Shown in pieces: positions 6,826-14,696 of a stretch of 64,000 bases of DNA (within the stretch, counting starts at the first letter, position 1; each line of letters opens with the position of its first letter). Under the pieces are notes generated by a model. That model had not been told where the DNA came from, did not search any database, and was given only the letters and a program-made list of their open reading frames with translations. A program made the translations under genes and the position numbers. The DNA comes from a virus: positions 32,529 to 96,528 of IMG/VR virus record IMGVR_UViG_3300047409_000266; one strand, written 5' to 3'.

Positions 6826-6832
6826 GGGAGAT

Positions 6833-7306
6833 TTATCGCCGCTGTGCCTTCATCCGCCTAAAACTTTCTGGCTGGTCCCAAAGTCCTTGCCAAATACCGC
6901 GCAGATTCTCACGCGCCTCCGCCTCCGCAGCGGCATAAACTCCCTTGGAATATCTGGCGTAATCTATCGCCATTCCAGCGCGGACCATTTGCTCACCCAG
7001 GTCTTTGCCATCGACTGAACACGTCGCAATGATTCGATTATAAATATCGATGGTGCCTGTCAAACATTCAACGCGCTTGTTCAGGATCAAACTCAGAAGA
7101 TACGTCCTGGCGGCCACGCCGCAGCGGTATGGCGTATGATTGGCATCAAGGCATGTCTGATCGAGCTCTGGCGCGTCCACGCCATAGAGCCGGACGCGCT
7201 TACCACCAACAATCAAAGAATCGCCATCCGTGACCTTCACATCGTTGTCGACCAGCGTGAAAGCTGCGACCAGGATGCCAATGGCAAGTGCTGCAATGCG
7301 AATCAT
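6833..7306 (-). CDS. secreted thermonuclease-family (SNase-like) nuclease
   Basis: A 157-residue protein with an N-terminal signal segment (residues ~2-18, IRIAALAIGILVAAF) and the staphylococcal-nuclease fold: DGDSLIVGGKRVRLYGVDAPE at about 27-47, a central strand region with the NRIIATC turn, and a C-terminal GIWQGLWDQPESFRR typical of the YncB/NucH group. Expected to cleave DNA or RNA with calcium, probably in the periplasm or outside the cell. It is the last gene of the leftward early operon and overlaps its upstream neighbour by four bases. Confidence 0.8.
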   Translation of the reverse strand: MIRIAALAIGILVAAFTLVDNDVKVTDGDSLIVGGKRVRLYGVDAPELDQTCLDANHTPYRCGVAARTYLLSLILNKRVECLTGTIDIYNRIIATCSVDGKDLGEQMVRAGMAIDYARYSKGVYAAAEAEARENLRGIWQGLWDQPESFRRMKAQRR

Positions 7307-7539
7307 TTTAACCTCTTAAAGCCAAGATGCTCGGCAAGAGACCTTGAGATCTCGCACTGTGGCATTGGGATAAAATCGACGTTGTCGTTGTTCTTCAAAG
7401 CGGTGCGCATATTTATGATGATATCACGCTGCGCATCAAGGTATCCGCACGAATATGCCAGACTTGCGCGATTTGCCAAAAACACGATAGCCACGAACGC
7501 AACAGCCAAAGTGCAACTTCCAATAATTCTCCAGATCAT
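7303..7539 (-). CDS. small membrane-anchored protein
   Basis: Seventy-eight residues; residues ~5-22 are a hydrophobic anchor (IIGSCTLAVAFVAIVFLA) and the rest is polar with two cysteines. ATGA-type overlaps on both sides place it in the operon with the nuclease. Function unknown. Confidence 0.55.
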   Translation of the reverse strand: MIWRIIGSCTLAVAFVAIVFLANRASLAYSCGYLDAQRDIIINMRTALKNNDNVDFIPMPQCEISRSLAEHLGFKRLK

Positions 7540-7757
7540 TTCCAGCCTCCCTTAAGAATACGGTCGGCACGTCGCAGATTGCCGATGTTGAATTTTGCTC
7601 TGAACATCACTCTACGTTGTCGCGGTGCGGTAAGTCCTGGATGAAACCGTGGAGGTGCGGCATCCCATTCGCCGGCTTCGAGTGCGAACGGTTCAAGTGC
7701 TCGCTTGAGCGCTCTGATGCGGCGGCGCAGGCGGCCGTATTTGGTTGGCTTCCTCAC
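7536..7757 (-). CDS. basic hypothetical protein
   Basis: Seventy-three residues with very high Arg/Lys content (KYGRLRRRIRALKRALEP at the start). Could bind nucleic acid. It overlaps both neighbours by four bases, so translation is coupled. Confidence 0.5.
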   Translation of the reverse strand: MRKPTKYGRLRRRIRALKRALEPFALEAGEWDAAPPRFHPGLTAPRQRRVMFRAKFNIGNLRRADRILKGGWK

Positions 7758-8179
7758 CGGCTGAACCCCCGTGATTGCAGTTTCCGGCCGCTGTTCCAGG
7801 GGTGTTTCCTCCCTGGGATCGATCCTGTGCGTTTTCGAGGCTTCCCAGGTTGTCGGGTAGCGACCGTCTGCCGAGACGCAACCAGTGCCTTCGCCAAGCG
7901 GTCGGCCTTGCGCATTTCGGGAATGTCCTTTTTGGCGGTCTTATCTTTGTGGGCTTTCCGGAATCGCCACGTCACGTTCCACGGCTGGTGAGGGTTGACG
8001 CCTTGCTTGATCGCGTCGTCGTACCGGATCGGGTAATGGTCTCGAGCGAACAAAGAAATCACCATATCTGCGGTCATCTGCTTCGCATGCTCATACGGAA
8101 TCGCAGGTTTGCCGTCTGGACCAGGGATCTGCAATAGCGCGGCGGCAAGCTGCACCTTCATTGGGATATGTCTACTCAT
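7754..8179 (-). CDS. conserved-type phage protein with half-HNH-like motif
   Basis: One hundred and forty-one residues from ATG 8179, which overlaps the HNH gene stop as ATGA; a longer frame to 8266 lies inside that gene. The middle (DHYPIRYDDAIKQG, then HQPWNVTWRFRKAHKDKT and IPEMRKADRLAKA) resembles the D-H...PxN...H..KT arrangement of the second half of some HNH proteins. Pairing with the adjacent HNH-type protein suggests they act together, but this is inference; the first-half cysteines are absent. Confidence 0.5.
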   Translation of the reverse strand: MSRHIPMKVQLAAALLQIPGPDGKPAIPYEHAKQMTADMVISLFARDHYPIRYDDAIKQGVNPHQPWNVTWRFRKAHKDKTAKKDIPEMRKADRLAKALVASRQTVATRQPGKPRKRTGSIPGRKHPWNSGRKLQSRGFSR

Positions 8180-8592
8180 GGCAGTAGATCGCCTATAGCT
8201 CGTTCGGCGCGGCGCCGAGCCTTGAGGTTTTTTGCTTTCTCCTTCGCGTCGTAGCGCAGATGGCACATTTGACAGAGCACGCGAAGATTTGAAATTTTAT
8301 TATCTTCTGGCTTATGATTGAGGTGTGCTGTGGTGAGAACGATCCTGATAATCTTGAGTTTGAGATCGCCAGCACACCATGCGTGTTCGCCAGGGCGCGG
8401 CCAAGTAAGGCGCATGCCATTGGTTCCGGTTGGATGTGCATCATGCCACTTGCCTACCTTGTCACGGCCACCGAGAGCACCGTTTGGCAACCCGCATTCC
8501 TGACAGCGGTTGCCAGCGCGAAAGCGGCGAAGCGCCGAGATCGAGTCCCAGTCTTTCGCGTATCTTGACCGTTCTGATTCTCTGATTGGCAT
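8176..8592 (-). CDS. HNH endonuclease
   Basis: One hundred and thirty-eight residues from ATG 8592 with AAGGAGG seven bases upstream. CQECG near residue 33 and LCQMCH near 108 give the zinc pairs, with TAHLNHKPEDNKISNLR supplying the catalytic His and Asn of the HNH core. Such genes in phage early regions may aid recombination or act as homing nucleases. Coupled to the following small protein. Confidence 0.75.
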   Translation of the reverse strand: MPIRESERSRYAKDWDSISALRRFRAGNRCQECGLPNGALGGRDKVGKWHDAHPTGTNGMRLTWPRPGEHAWCAGDLKLKIIRIVLTTAHLNHKPEDNKISNLRVLCQMCHLRYDAKEKAKNLKARRRAERAIGDLLP

Positions 8593-8921
8593 CACACAAC
8601 CTCCTTCTCTACGGCCTCGGTACCGATCTCGCGTACGGATGGCCCGACGTCTTTCAGTGATCGATCGATATCGGCCAGGACGAAGTCGCGCGGTTCGCTG
8701 GGCGGGAAACCATCGATGAGTATTCTCAGGCGCGTTAGCATTTCTCTCATGCGCTCGATCTTCTCGCCAGCGTTCGACGGATTGAGCCTGTCTTTTATGC
8801 GGTAGACGTGGAATTGCTTTCCTGGGTGTTCTGCTCGGAGTCGATCGCGCTCGCTGAGAGCGCCAGATATGTTTTTGTGCTGCATGAATTTGTAGCCCGA
8901 GACAATGAATCGGTCAGACAT
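8592..8921 (-). CDS. hypothetical protein
   Basis: One hundred and nine residues. Starts SDRFIVSGYKFMQH, then predominantly helical and charged. Stop and next start share bases (TGATG). No family recognised. Confidence 0.55.
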   Translation of the reverse strand: MSDRFIVSGYKFMQHKNISGALSERDRLRAEHPGKQFHVYRIKDRLNPSNAGEKIERMREMLTRLRILIDGFPPSEPRDFVLADIDRSLKDVGPSVREIGTEAVEKEVV

Positions 8922-9441
8922 GACTCCCTCTCTCGTTTGGCTTGGTTGATTCAGTTGCTTCTTTCTTGAGCGCGGCGACGTCGATGCCGGTTAGGATCGA
9001 GCATAGTTCGAGCACGTCGGCCTTGGATTTTTCGAAAGCCTGCTTGCCCATTGCTTTCGTTGACTGCGATTTTGGCTCACGCCGCACGATCGTATCGTCG
9101 TTGACGAAAAATCGGCAGTAGATGTTTTGCGGATCGCGCATCAAACGAGATACCCACCGCATGGCCTCGTCTTTCGTCGCACATTTGATTGGGTGATCGG
9201 TGTAGTTTCCAGTCTCAATGAGCGCATAGTGCCGCAGATCCTCGGGGTCGGTGAACAGATGGCTGATGGTTTCCGGCAGGTTGTCGAAGGCATTTTTGAG
9301 GCATGCAAAATAGAACCGATGAGAAGCCTGCGACCGCGGTTCATCCACGATCATCGTGTGGTATTCACCTACGCAAAACTGCGAATTGCAGAGGTCTCGA
9401 TGCCGAGGATGGGGAACCATGTGCTCCCCATCCCACATCAT
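8914..9441 (-). CDS. conserved-type phage protein of the recombination cluster
   Basis: About 175 residues from ATG 9441 (AGAGG upstream); a GTG at 9462 would add seven. The pattern WDGEHMVP, RSQASHRFYFACLKNAFDNLPE, a GNY-C region and a C-terminal KSQSTKAMGKQAFEKSKADVL half is one I recognise as conserved in phages of Rhizobiales, where it tends to sit beside recombination genes. Biochemical role unknown; position next to Bet suggests DNA metabolism. Confidence 0.6.
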   Translation of the reverse strand: MMWDGEHMVPHPRHRDLCNSQFCVGEYHTMIVDEPRSQASHRFYFACLKNAFDNLPETISHLFTDPEDLRHYALIETGNYTDHPIKCATKDEAMRWVSRLMRDPQNIYCRFFVNDDTIVRREPKSQSTKAMGKQAFEKSKADVLELCSILTGIDVAALKKEATESTKPNERGSHV

Positions 9442-9465
9442 GTTCACCGGCCTCTGGCGCACGGG

Positions 9466-10725
9466 CTATGCCGGGTATGCCGGGACGGCTGATTGTTTTG
9501 CAGTATAGGCCAGCCGCACCTCGGTCCGCTCGGCCTCAGATAGCGCCTGGATCGCCTCGTCATTGTCTTTGGCCCAGCGCAACGCACCCAGTTTGCTTTC
9601 GATCTTTTCCATGCTGGATATCAGGGCATCCTTTTTTGACGCACTGGCGGCCTTCTCTGTGGCTTGCTCTTTCGGCTGCTCTGGCTCCTTGGCGGCTGCG
9701 GGCTTCGCCGGGGTATGTTTTGCGCCTCTGGCCTTCTCAATCTCAGCTTTCAGCGCCAAGGCGTCGTTCTTACTGTGCCCCCAGAATTCTTGGAGTGTGG
9801 CGCGGTTCTGATCTTCAAACAGCTTGATCTGCTCCGGTGTTTTGCCACTGAGCCACGCGATCACAGTGTCGGCAAACTTTCCGAATGGGATTTTCTCCTG
9901 CGCGGTGGTGTCGTGGAAGTAGACCATGAGGCCGGGAGGTCCGAGACGCGCGAGGCGATTCTCAGTCTCGGCCTTTGTCACCATCTCGCTCGGCGTGAGG
10001 TCTTGATATTCGACATCCTCGAGCACGGCGGAGCGATCGGTTTCTTCCTGCACATAGAGACGTGACAGATCCTCGGGCCAGCCTTTCCGCAGAGCGCCCA
10101 TCTCGGAGCATTTGGCGATCTGATTGCGGCCTGACTTGATCCAAGCGTCTTTTTTAGGATCGAGACGAGCGGTGACTTTCGCGCCGGCCTTCAATTTCTT
10201 TCGCTTTTTCGGATTGCCATCCGGCCATGTCTCGCCTGTTTCTACCATGTCGTAATCGTCATCATCGCCAGCACGAATAAGAGGCGCAAACTCGTCCCAG
10301 TAGACCGTGTGCACGATGCGCTGGAATGGATCGTTGGCGGTCGGTCGATGATAGACACCGACAGTGCATGTCTCGATGCCGTGCGGGTTGCTAAGAGGGT
10401 CTTTCAATTCCTCTTTGAAAACCCATACTGGCGGGTGATCGTCAGGACGATAATTGCATGTGCGCGCTGCGATTGACCGGCTACCGTCGATGCCGGTGAC
10501 GAGGACCATGTTTCGTTTCTTCGGATCATTCTTTGAAAAAACAAAAGCGTAGAGTTGTTTGCGAAGCGGCGAGAGGTTCAATTCTCGCGCCACCGCAACC
10601 GCCTCGTCGAATTCGTCGGCGTTGCAATCCTTGAAAGCCGTGCGCCTGACTAGCGAGACCATCTTCGGATCTTGCCACCAGGAAGTTGCTGGCAGTGTGT
10701 TGGTGGGCTTTGTGAGGGCGTTCAT
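9466..10725 (-). CDS. bet: Bet/RecT-family single-strand annealing protein
   Basis: A 419-residue protein. Residues ~1-250 match the phage Bet/RecT plan: VRRTAFKDCNADEFDEAV, LNLSPLRKQLYA, the central VTGIDGSRSIAARTCNY strand, and NQIAKCSEMGALRKGWPEDL. RecT-family proteins form filaments that anneal complementary single strands and promote strand exchange. The C-terminal ~150 residues (Ala/Lys/Glu-rich linker then a helical end) are longer than usual. Neighbours are Gp157 and the conserved protein at 8914. A partner exonuclease is not obvious nearby. Confidence 0.88.
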   Translation of the reverse strand: MNALTKPTNTLPATSWWQDPKMVSLVRRTAFKDCNADEFDEAVAVARELNLSPLRKQLYAFVFSKNDPKKRNMVLVTGIDGSRSIAARTCNYRPDDHPPVWVFKEELKDPLSNPHGIETCTVGVYHRPTANDPFQRIVHTVYWDEFAPLIRAGDDDDYDMVETGETWPDGNPKKRKKLKAGAKVTARLDPKKDAWIKSGRNQIAKCSEMGALRKGWPEDLSRLYVQEETDRSAVLEDVEYQDLTPSEMVTKAETENRLARLGPPGLMVYFHDTTAQEKIPFGKFADTVIAWLSGKTPEQIKLFEDQNRATLQEFWGHSKNDALALKAEIEKARGAKHTPAKPAAAKEPEQPKEQATEKAASASKKDALISSMEKIESKLGALRWAKDNDEAIQALSEAERTEVRLAYTAKQSAVPAYPA

Positions 10726-10736
10726 TGGTGTGCTCC

Positions 10737-11381
10737 TTAGATAAATCTGATGGCGACAGAAAAACTCCCGTTGCCGAGCTCGGCACCTGGGATCGGCGGG
10801 TTTGCCGCGACGATGGCCTGCAACGCCGCGGAGTACGCTGGCGTGCCTTCCTCAAGCTCGCCCTTCTTAACGCGCGATTCGAGGTCATCGATCGCCTTAG
10901 AGCGCGCTCTCAATGCGGTGGTGAGATCGGCGCGACTAAGTGCTGGCTCTGGCACCTTGAAGAAGCTTGCCGGCACCATCGCCTCATCGGTAACGACAAG
11001 CTTGGGCTGGACAAAGCGCCTGCTGATTGTTGCGATGTCTAGTTCAAACTTATCCTGGCCGAGAACTTCAAGTGCGCTGACCAGCATGGTTCGCATGAAA
11101 TCAATGCGGTTCTCCAGCCTGCTCTTGCGGGCCTGCTTGCGTTCGATCGACTTCTTGATGCCAAGCACGCGCGTATCGTCATCATCGATTTGGATAACGA
11201 TCCGCTTCATCAATTCCAGAAGGTTGGTCTCGCCCTCGATGGTGTCCTGTAGGGTCTGCTCGTCCAGTTCCTGATCTTCTTCGGCCAGGATGGTTTTCAG
11301 TTGCTCCTTGAGCGCCGCGGCTGCGGCCGTCTCCTTGGCCAAGTCGCGCCGTGCGTCGGTGTTCTGTTTGGTACGTGCCAT
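10737..11381 (-). CDS. siphovirus Gp157-family protein
   Basis: A 214-residue protein with a long coiled-coil first half containing the IKKSIERKQARKSRLENR helix followed by DFMRTMLVSALEVLG and the strand pair DIATISRR, the hallmark of the Gp157 family. These phage proteins are repeatedly found beside single-strand annealing or replication genes; in Streptococcus a related protein has been linked to phage resistance. It lies upstream of bet in the same operon. Confidence 0.8.
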   Translation of the reverse strand: MARTKQNTDARRDLAKETAAAAALKEQLKTILAEEDQELDEQTLQDTIEGETNLLELMKRIVIQIDDDDTRVLGIKKSIERKQARKSRLENRIDFMRTMLVSALEVLGQDKFELDIATISRRFVQPKLVVTDEAMVPASFFKVPEPALSRADLTTALRARSKAIDDLESRVKKGELEEGTPAYSAALQAIVAANPPIPGAELGNGSFSVAIRFI

Positions 11382-11414
11382 TGTCGTTGCTCCTGTTATC
11401 GTGTTGACGTCAGA

Positions 11415-12653
11415 TTAAAGCGGCGAACCCTGCTTTTCTTCTCCGAGACTGACGAGGCGATCGATCAAGAAGTCCTCGAATTCGCGCGTCTCGTCGAGAA
11501 GCCCGTGTTTGATGTGGAGGAATTCCTCCACCAGCGTTGCGGCAACCCGCTTAGTGCCCTGCATGAAGGCGCGTCGAGCGATGTAGATATTTCCGCCTTC
11601 AACCATACCCATAACGCTGGCCCCAAGCGTATCCGTGAGGATCAGCGGGTATTCGGTGACGTCGAAATGCAGAACCATCTTGCAAAACTTAACGGCCTTC
11701 TCGAGCATTTCCTTTTCAACGCCCTCTAGCGCTGTCGTGTTGGTGGAAAGCTCGACCCGCTTTGCATCCTTGTAGCGGCGGATTGCCGATATGTTGGTGC
11801 GCGCCACGCGGTCCTTCATCAGGTCATCGACCACCTTGAGGAACGTCGGCGACGGCTTGCCTGGACCCCAAATGCCTTCCTCGCGAAAGTTGAGATCGTG
11901 CTCAAAATAGCTGTTCTGGGCGCCGAGCAATTCGCGGAGAAAGTTCTCATCGGTTGTGTCGAGGACATCGGCCGCGATTTGCATCGGTAGCCATGTCGGA
12001 TATTTCGCGGTGCGATCTTCCGTGAGGTCGACAGAGCGCGTCATGTTGTAGGTGAATTTAGAAACCTTTGCCTTGGGGAATCGGTGGACCAAGATGCCGC
12101 GATAGAAGATACCGCTGCTCTCGCCTTCGTGCACCTCGCAGCCTTCCAGTTTTAGAAATGGACCATTCCCCATCAGAATGAACATCGAACGGTTGCGATG
12201 CTGGGTGAGGAATTCAGGCCCTTCTACGAAGATGCGCGTCACGCCGGCAGTCGGCGCCGGTAGGGCACCATAGGCCATATCGTATTCGTAGAACGAACCG
12301 CCCTCATCCTTGTTGTTTTGATAAAGCTCGCGGTGGGCCATCGCCATGTCCCAAGTTTTCCCGAGCTCGTCAGTGAAGCCAAGCGGCTCGCCATCCATGG
12401 TGATGAAGCGAAACACCTTCTCGCGGATTATCTTTTCCACCAAACCAAATGCGTGAACGCGCTCGCCGGATTGGATTGTGATCTTGTGCCCTGGCGTGCG
12501 GGTGATAATCGCCAGCGCGTATTTCAGGCCGGTGCCGAAGATGCCAATCGGGCTATCGCCAACTTTCACATGCGCGCCGAATGTGCGAATCAGCAATGGG
12601 TCGATCTCGCCTGGGTTTTCAAAGATCACGCATGGGAATTTATCGTCGGTCAT
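11415..12653 (-). CDS. GHKL-type ATPase fused to a zincin-like domain
   Basis: Four hundred and twelve residues from ATG 12653 (GGAG upstream; an in-frame extension to 12776 overlaps the next gene). The N-terminus has ENPGEID then PIGIFGTGLKYA at 36-46, resembling the nucleotide-binding glycine box of GHKL (gyrase/Hsp90/histidine kinase) ATPases. The C-terminal ~50 residues have a zincin layout: NIYIARRAF, GTKRVAATLV, then EEFLHIKHG at 376-384 and a REFEDFL helix. The canonical HExxH is changed to EExxH, so metal binding is uncertain. Known as a conserved ATP-binding protein family without assigned function, as far as I recall; an early phage role is likely. Confidence 0.6.
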   Translation of the reverse strand: MTDDKFPCVIFENPGEIDPLLIRTFGAHVKVGDSPIGIFGTGLKYALAIITRTPGHKITIQSGERVHAFGLVEKIIREKVFRFITMDGEPLGFTDELGKTWDMAMAHRELYQNNKDEGGSFYEYDMAYGALPAPTAGVTRIFVEGPEFLTQHRNRSMFILMGNGPFLKLEGCEVHEGESSGIFYRGILVHRFPKAKVSKFTYNMTRSVDLTEDRTAKYPTWLPMQIAADVLDTTDENFLRELLGAQNSYFEHDLNFREEGIWGPGKPSPTFLKVVDDLMKDRVARTNISAIRRYKDAKRVELSTNTTALEGVEKEMLEKAVKFCKMVLHFDVTEYPLILTDTLGASVMGMVEGGNIYIARRAFMQGTKRVAATLVEEFLHIKHGLLDETREFEDFLIDRLVSLGEEKQGSPL

Positions 12654-12853
12654 AGGTTTGCTCCGTGTATGATGGTTACATATTTGAGGACGCACACGAT
12701 GGTGAACAGAAACGAGATAAGTGCTGTGATAACTGGGGACCACGGGAAGTGGAATTCCGAAATTCCAAACAGCCACGCAAGGAAAAGTCCGAAGTTAATT
12801 CCTCCAAGGAGGGCTGAAAAAATTGCGAACACTAGAAGCGTTTCATTTGTCAT
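12650..12853 (-). CDS. small two-helix membrane protein
   Basis: Sixty-seven residues with two hydrophobic segments (residues ~5-28 and 41-60) joined by a short aromatic loop. ATGA overlap with the GHKL gene. Could be an inner-membrane accessory; no family recognised. Confidence 0.55.
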   Translation of the reverse strand: MTNETLLVFAIFSALLGGINFGLFLAWLFGISEFHFPWSPVITALISFLFTIVCVLKYVTIIHGANL

Positions 12854-13229
12854 CGGTCACATCTCCTGGAGCCAAAGCACGCGCGATGTTCACGACACTG
12901 ACGCGATTCGCCGCGCTTGGAATTTTTAGGTACGCCTCGACAAGTTCTAGCCCATGTGGAGCTTTAAGCATCCGTTCGACAAGATCAGGGGCGGCTTCTG
13001 TCGTCTTGTCACTGATGAAAAACCACTCGATAGGCTTCCCTACTGCATCGGCGGCAAGCTTAAGTCTGCCGGCGCTCATGCGATTTTGGCCGCTAACATA
13101 CTTGCCAACCTGTTGGAATCTCACACCCAAAAAAGTGGCAAGCTTTACTTGGCTCATTCCGGTGCGGCGCAATGCAAGGTCAAGCCTAGACGCTACAAGC
13201 TTATCAATTTCATTCTGGGTTCTTGGCAT
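12843..13229 (-). CDS. XRE-family transcriptional regulator
   Basis: A 128-residue protein. Residues ~17-70 form a Cro/CI-type helix-turn-helix (RRTGMSQVKLATFLGV, FQQVGKYVSGQNR, MSAGRLKLAADAV). The C-terminal ~50 residues include LVERMLKAPHGLELVEAYLKI, the tail found in alphaproteobacterial XRE proteins that follow this HTH. It lies in the leftward early operon, not next to the operators at 15057-15162, so it may act as a second regulator. Confidence 0.8.
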   Translation of the reverse strand: MPRTQNEIDKLVASRLDLALRRTGMSQVKLATFLGVRFQQVGKYVSGQNRMSAGRLKLAADAVGKPIEWFFISDKTTEAAPDLVERMLKAPHGLELVEAYLKIPSAANRVSVVNIARALAPGDVTDDK

Positions 13230-13503
13230 TGAGTTTTTCCTTTGCCGGGTATCGTTGCTGCTCGATCTTGGTGATGCGTTGCTGCAGACCAGTCAGAGTC
13301 AGCGTGAAATCTGCGCCTGTGATTGGATTAGGATCATTGCTGAGATCAAGAGTCCCGTCCTGTGCCAAGTTTTGAAAGCGCAGAAAGCTTTGCTCCCACC
13401 CGTTGAATTGTTCGGTGAGAAACAAAAGGCGATCCGAGTCGTCGGCGAGGCTCTCCAAATAATTATCCACCCGAGTGAGATAGCGCGCTGCGCGGTCAGA
13501 CAT
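13210..13503 (-). CDS. hypothetical protein
   Basis: Ninety-seven residues from ATG 13503, which overlaps the end of the upstream gene. Acidic and helical; the last ~30 residues (TGLQQRITKIEQQ) look like a short coiled coil. Overlaps the regulator gene by 20 bases. Unknown function. Confidence 0.5.
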   Translation of the reverse strand: MSDRAARYLTRVDNYLESLADDSDRLLFLTEQFNGWEQSFLRFQNLAQDGTLDLSNDPNPITGADFTLTLTGLQQRITKIEQQRYPAKEKLNAKNPE

Positions 13504-13756
13504 TGGGCACCTGTTCTCGAATTGCTTTGGCAATCATTTCAGCAGCAATATCTTCGCCGCGTTCTTCGGCTACGATCTCAGCGGCTGCTTCCTCAGACAT
13601 AAACTTGAATGTTTGACCGCGATCACGGCGCGTCTTGGCGGCTTTGCCTTTGTGCGCCTCCGCAATTTTGGCACAGCGCTCCTGTTCGGCGGCGACAGCC
13701 GAGGCGATCTCGGCTTGCAAGATGGCCATGTCCACGTCATCAAGCCCTTTGCTCAT
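13496..13756 (-). CDS. small helical phage protein
   Basis: Eighty-six residues from ATG 13756 with AAAGGA upstream. Contains AAEQERCAKIAEAHK, a segment typical of small helical phage early proteins. Predicted nearly all helix. Confidence 0.55.
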   Translation of the reverse strand: MSKGLDDVDMAILQAEIASAVAAEQERCAKIAEAHKGKAAKTRRDRGQTFKFMSEEAAAEIVAEERGEDIAAEMIAKAIREQVPNV

Positions 13757-14010
13757 TTGGCTTCCTTTGCCGCCTGATGCTTGTCGCGGATATGATCGCA
13801 CCGCGCGGCTTCCGAACTGAAACGACGATTGCAATCCGTGCATTTGAAGCGCTTGTCTTTTGGCTTCGATACGCGGCCTATTTGCTCAGCTTGGCATCCA
13901 GCGCACAGTCCCGGAAAGCCTTGGCCTTCTCCGGTTTCAATGTCGCCGATGATCTCGCCGCACTGCTCGCACATAAAACCATCGAGCATCATTTCCGCAA
14001 TTTCACCCAT
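13753..14010 (-). CDS. phage zinc-finger protein (C4 + C2H2)
   Basis: Eighty-five residues from ATG 14010 with AAGGAGG upstream. It begins MGEIAEMMLDGFMCEQCGE, with a matching LCAGC, a C4 zinc finger that I recognise in phage and bacterial small proteins. It ends in a second finger, FKCTDCNRRFSSEAARCDHIRDKH, with C-x2-C and H-x3-H spacing resembling a eukaryotic-style C2H2 finger. Likely a nucleic-acid or protein-binding adaptor. Confidence 0.65.
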   Translation of the reverse strand: MGEIAEMMLDGFMCEQCGEIIGDIETGEGQGFPGLCAGCQAEQIGRVSKPKDKRFKCTDCNRRFSSEAARCDHIRDKHQAAKEAK

Positions 14011-14218
14011 GATCGTCCTCCTTGCTCTGCTTCGCCAATCTTTCCGCAAGCGCCAGCGTTTCGGCGTGCGCACGATTGTAGGCATCCTGCGGATTGATCT
14101 TCACGCCAGCATCGGCGTATCCAAGCATTTCCTGCCGCCATTTCGCGATGGCCACACGGGCCACCGCGATCTTGTCAACCTCACCAGATGACGTGAGAAC
14201 TACGCGGGTATCGGTCAT
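14003..14218 (-). CDS. small helical protein
   Basis: Seventy-one residues from ATG 14218, overlapping the preceding stop as ATGA. Largely helical (AVARVAIAKWRQEML, RAHAETLALAERLA). Unknown. Confidence 0.5.
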   Translation of the reverse strand: MTDTRVVLTSSGEVDKIAVARVAIAKWRQEMLGYADAGVKINPQDAYNRAHAETLALAERLAKQSKEDDHG

Positions 14219-14511
14219 CGCGCGACCTCGACTGGCGATGGCTCTTGCCAAGCTGGATCTTCTGGATCGCCCGAGTCGGCTTCCGGCATCAAATAAATGA
14301 TACCGTCCCACTGTTTGAGCGCTGTGCGGATGGACTCGTCGTCAGGTTGCAGAAATAGCCCCGGCTGCATTTCGTTGAGGCTGTTTTCTACGATAGTTGC
14401 AACGGTGCCAGCGGGCACCACGCATTCTGGGAAGATGTCGTAATCTTCCGAAAATACGACGCGGGCACCGTCAGGAAGTTCGGCAAGCTTGATCCAGGAT
14501 AACTGTGTCAT
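14215..14511 (-). CDS. hypothetical protein
   Basis: Ninety-eight acidic residues, beta-rich in the first half (LPDGARVVFSEDYDIFPECVVPAGTV resembles a small SH3-like barrel), with a helix around IRTALKQWDG. No family recognised. Confidence 0.55.
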   Translation of the reverse strand: MTQLSWIKLAELPDGARVVFSEDYDIFPECVVPAGTVATIVENSLNEMQPGLFLQPDDESIRTALKQWDGIIYLMPEADSGDPEDPAWQEPSPVEVAR

Positions 14512-14687
14512 GGAAGTTTCCTTTCCAACAATTCTTCACAGCGTTTCTGTTGGAAGCCCAGCAGGCATTGTGCGTCGTGCAGTGCGTCGACTGGGTCCAT
14601 CCGTTCAAATTGTTCAAGCATGCCGAGCAGCGCATATCGTGTTGCTGGATTGCGGCGGATCATTTCGAGGTCTGACTTGTAGGACAT
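14508..14687 (-). CDS. 59-residue hypothetical protein
   Basis: ATG 14687 follows TAGGAGG on the minus strand; the stop overlaps the next start. Helical and Leu/Arg/Glu-rich (RNPATRYALLGMLEQFERM). Unknown function, but strong start signal and tight operon packing support it. Confidence 0.55.
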   Translation of the reverse strand: MSYKSDLEMIRRNPATRYALLGMLEQFERMDPVDALHDAQCLLGFQQKRCEELLERKLP

Positions 14688-14696
14688 CTGATCCTC

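Noticed and set aside
12318-12929. 203-codon plus-strand frame
   Set aside because: Opposite the GHKL and membrane protein genes, which have good starts and operon overlaps.
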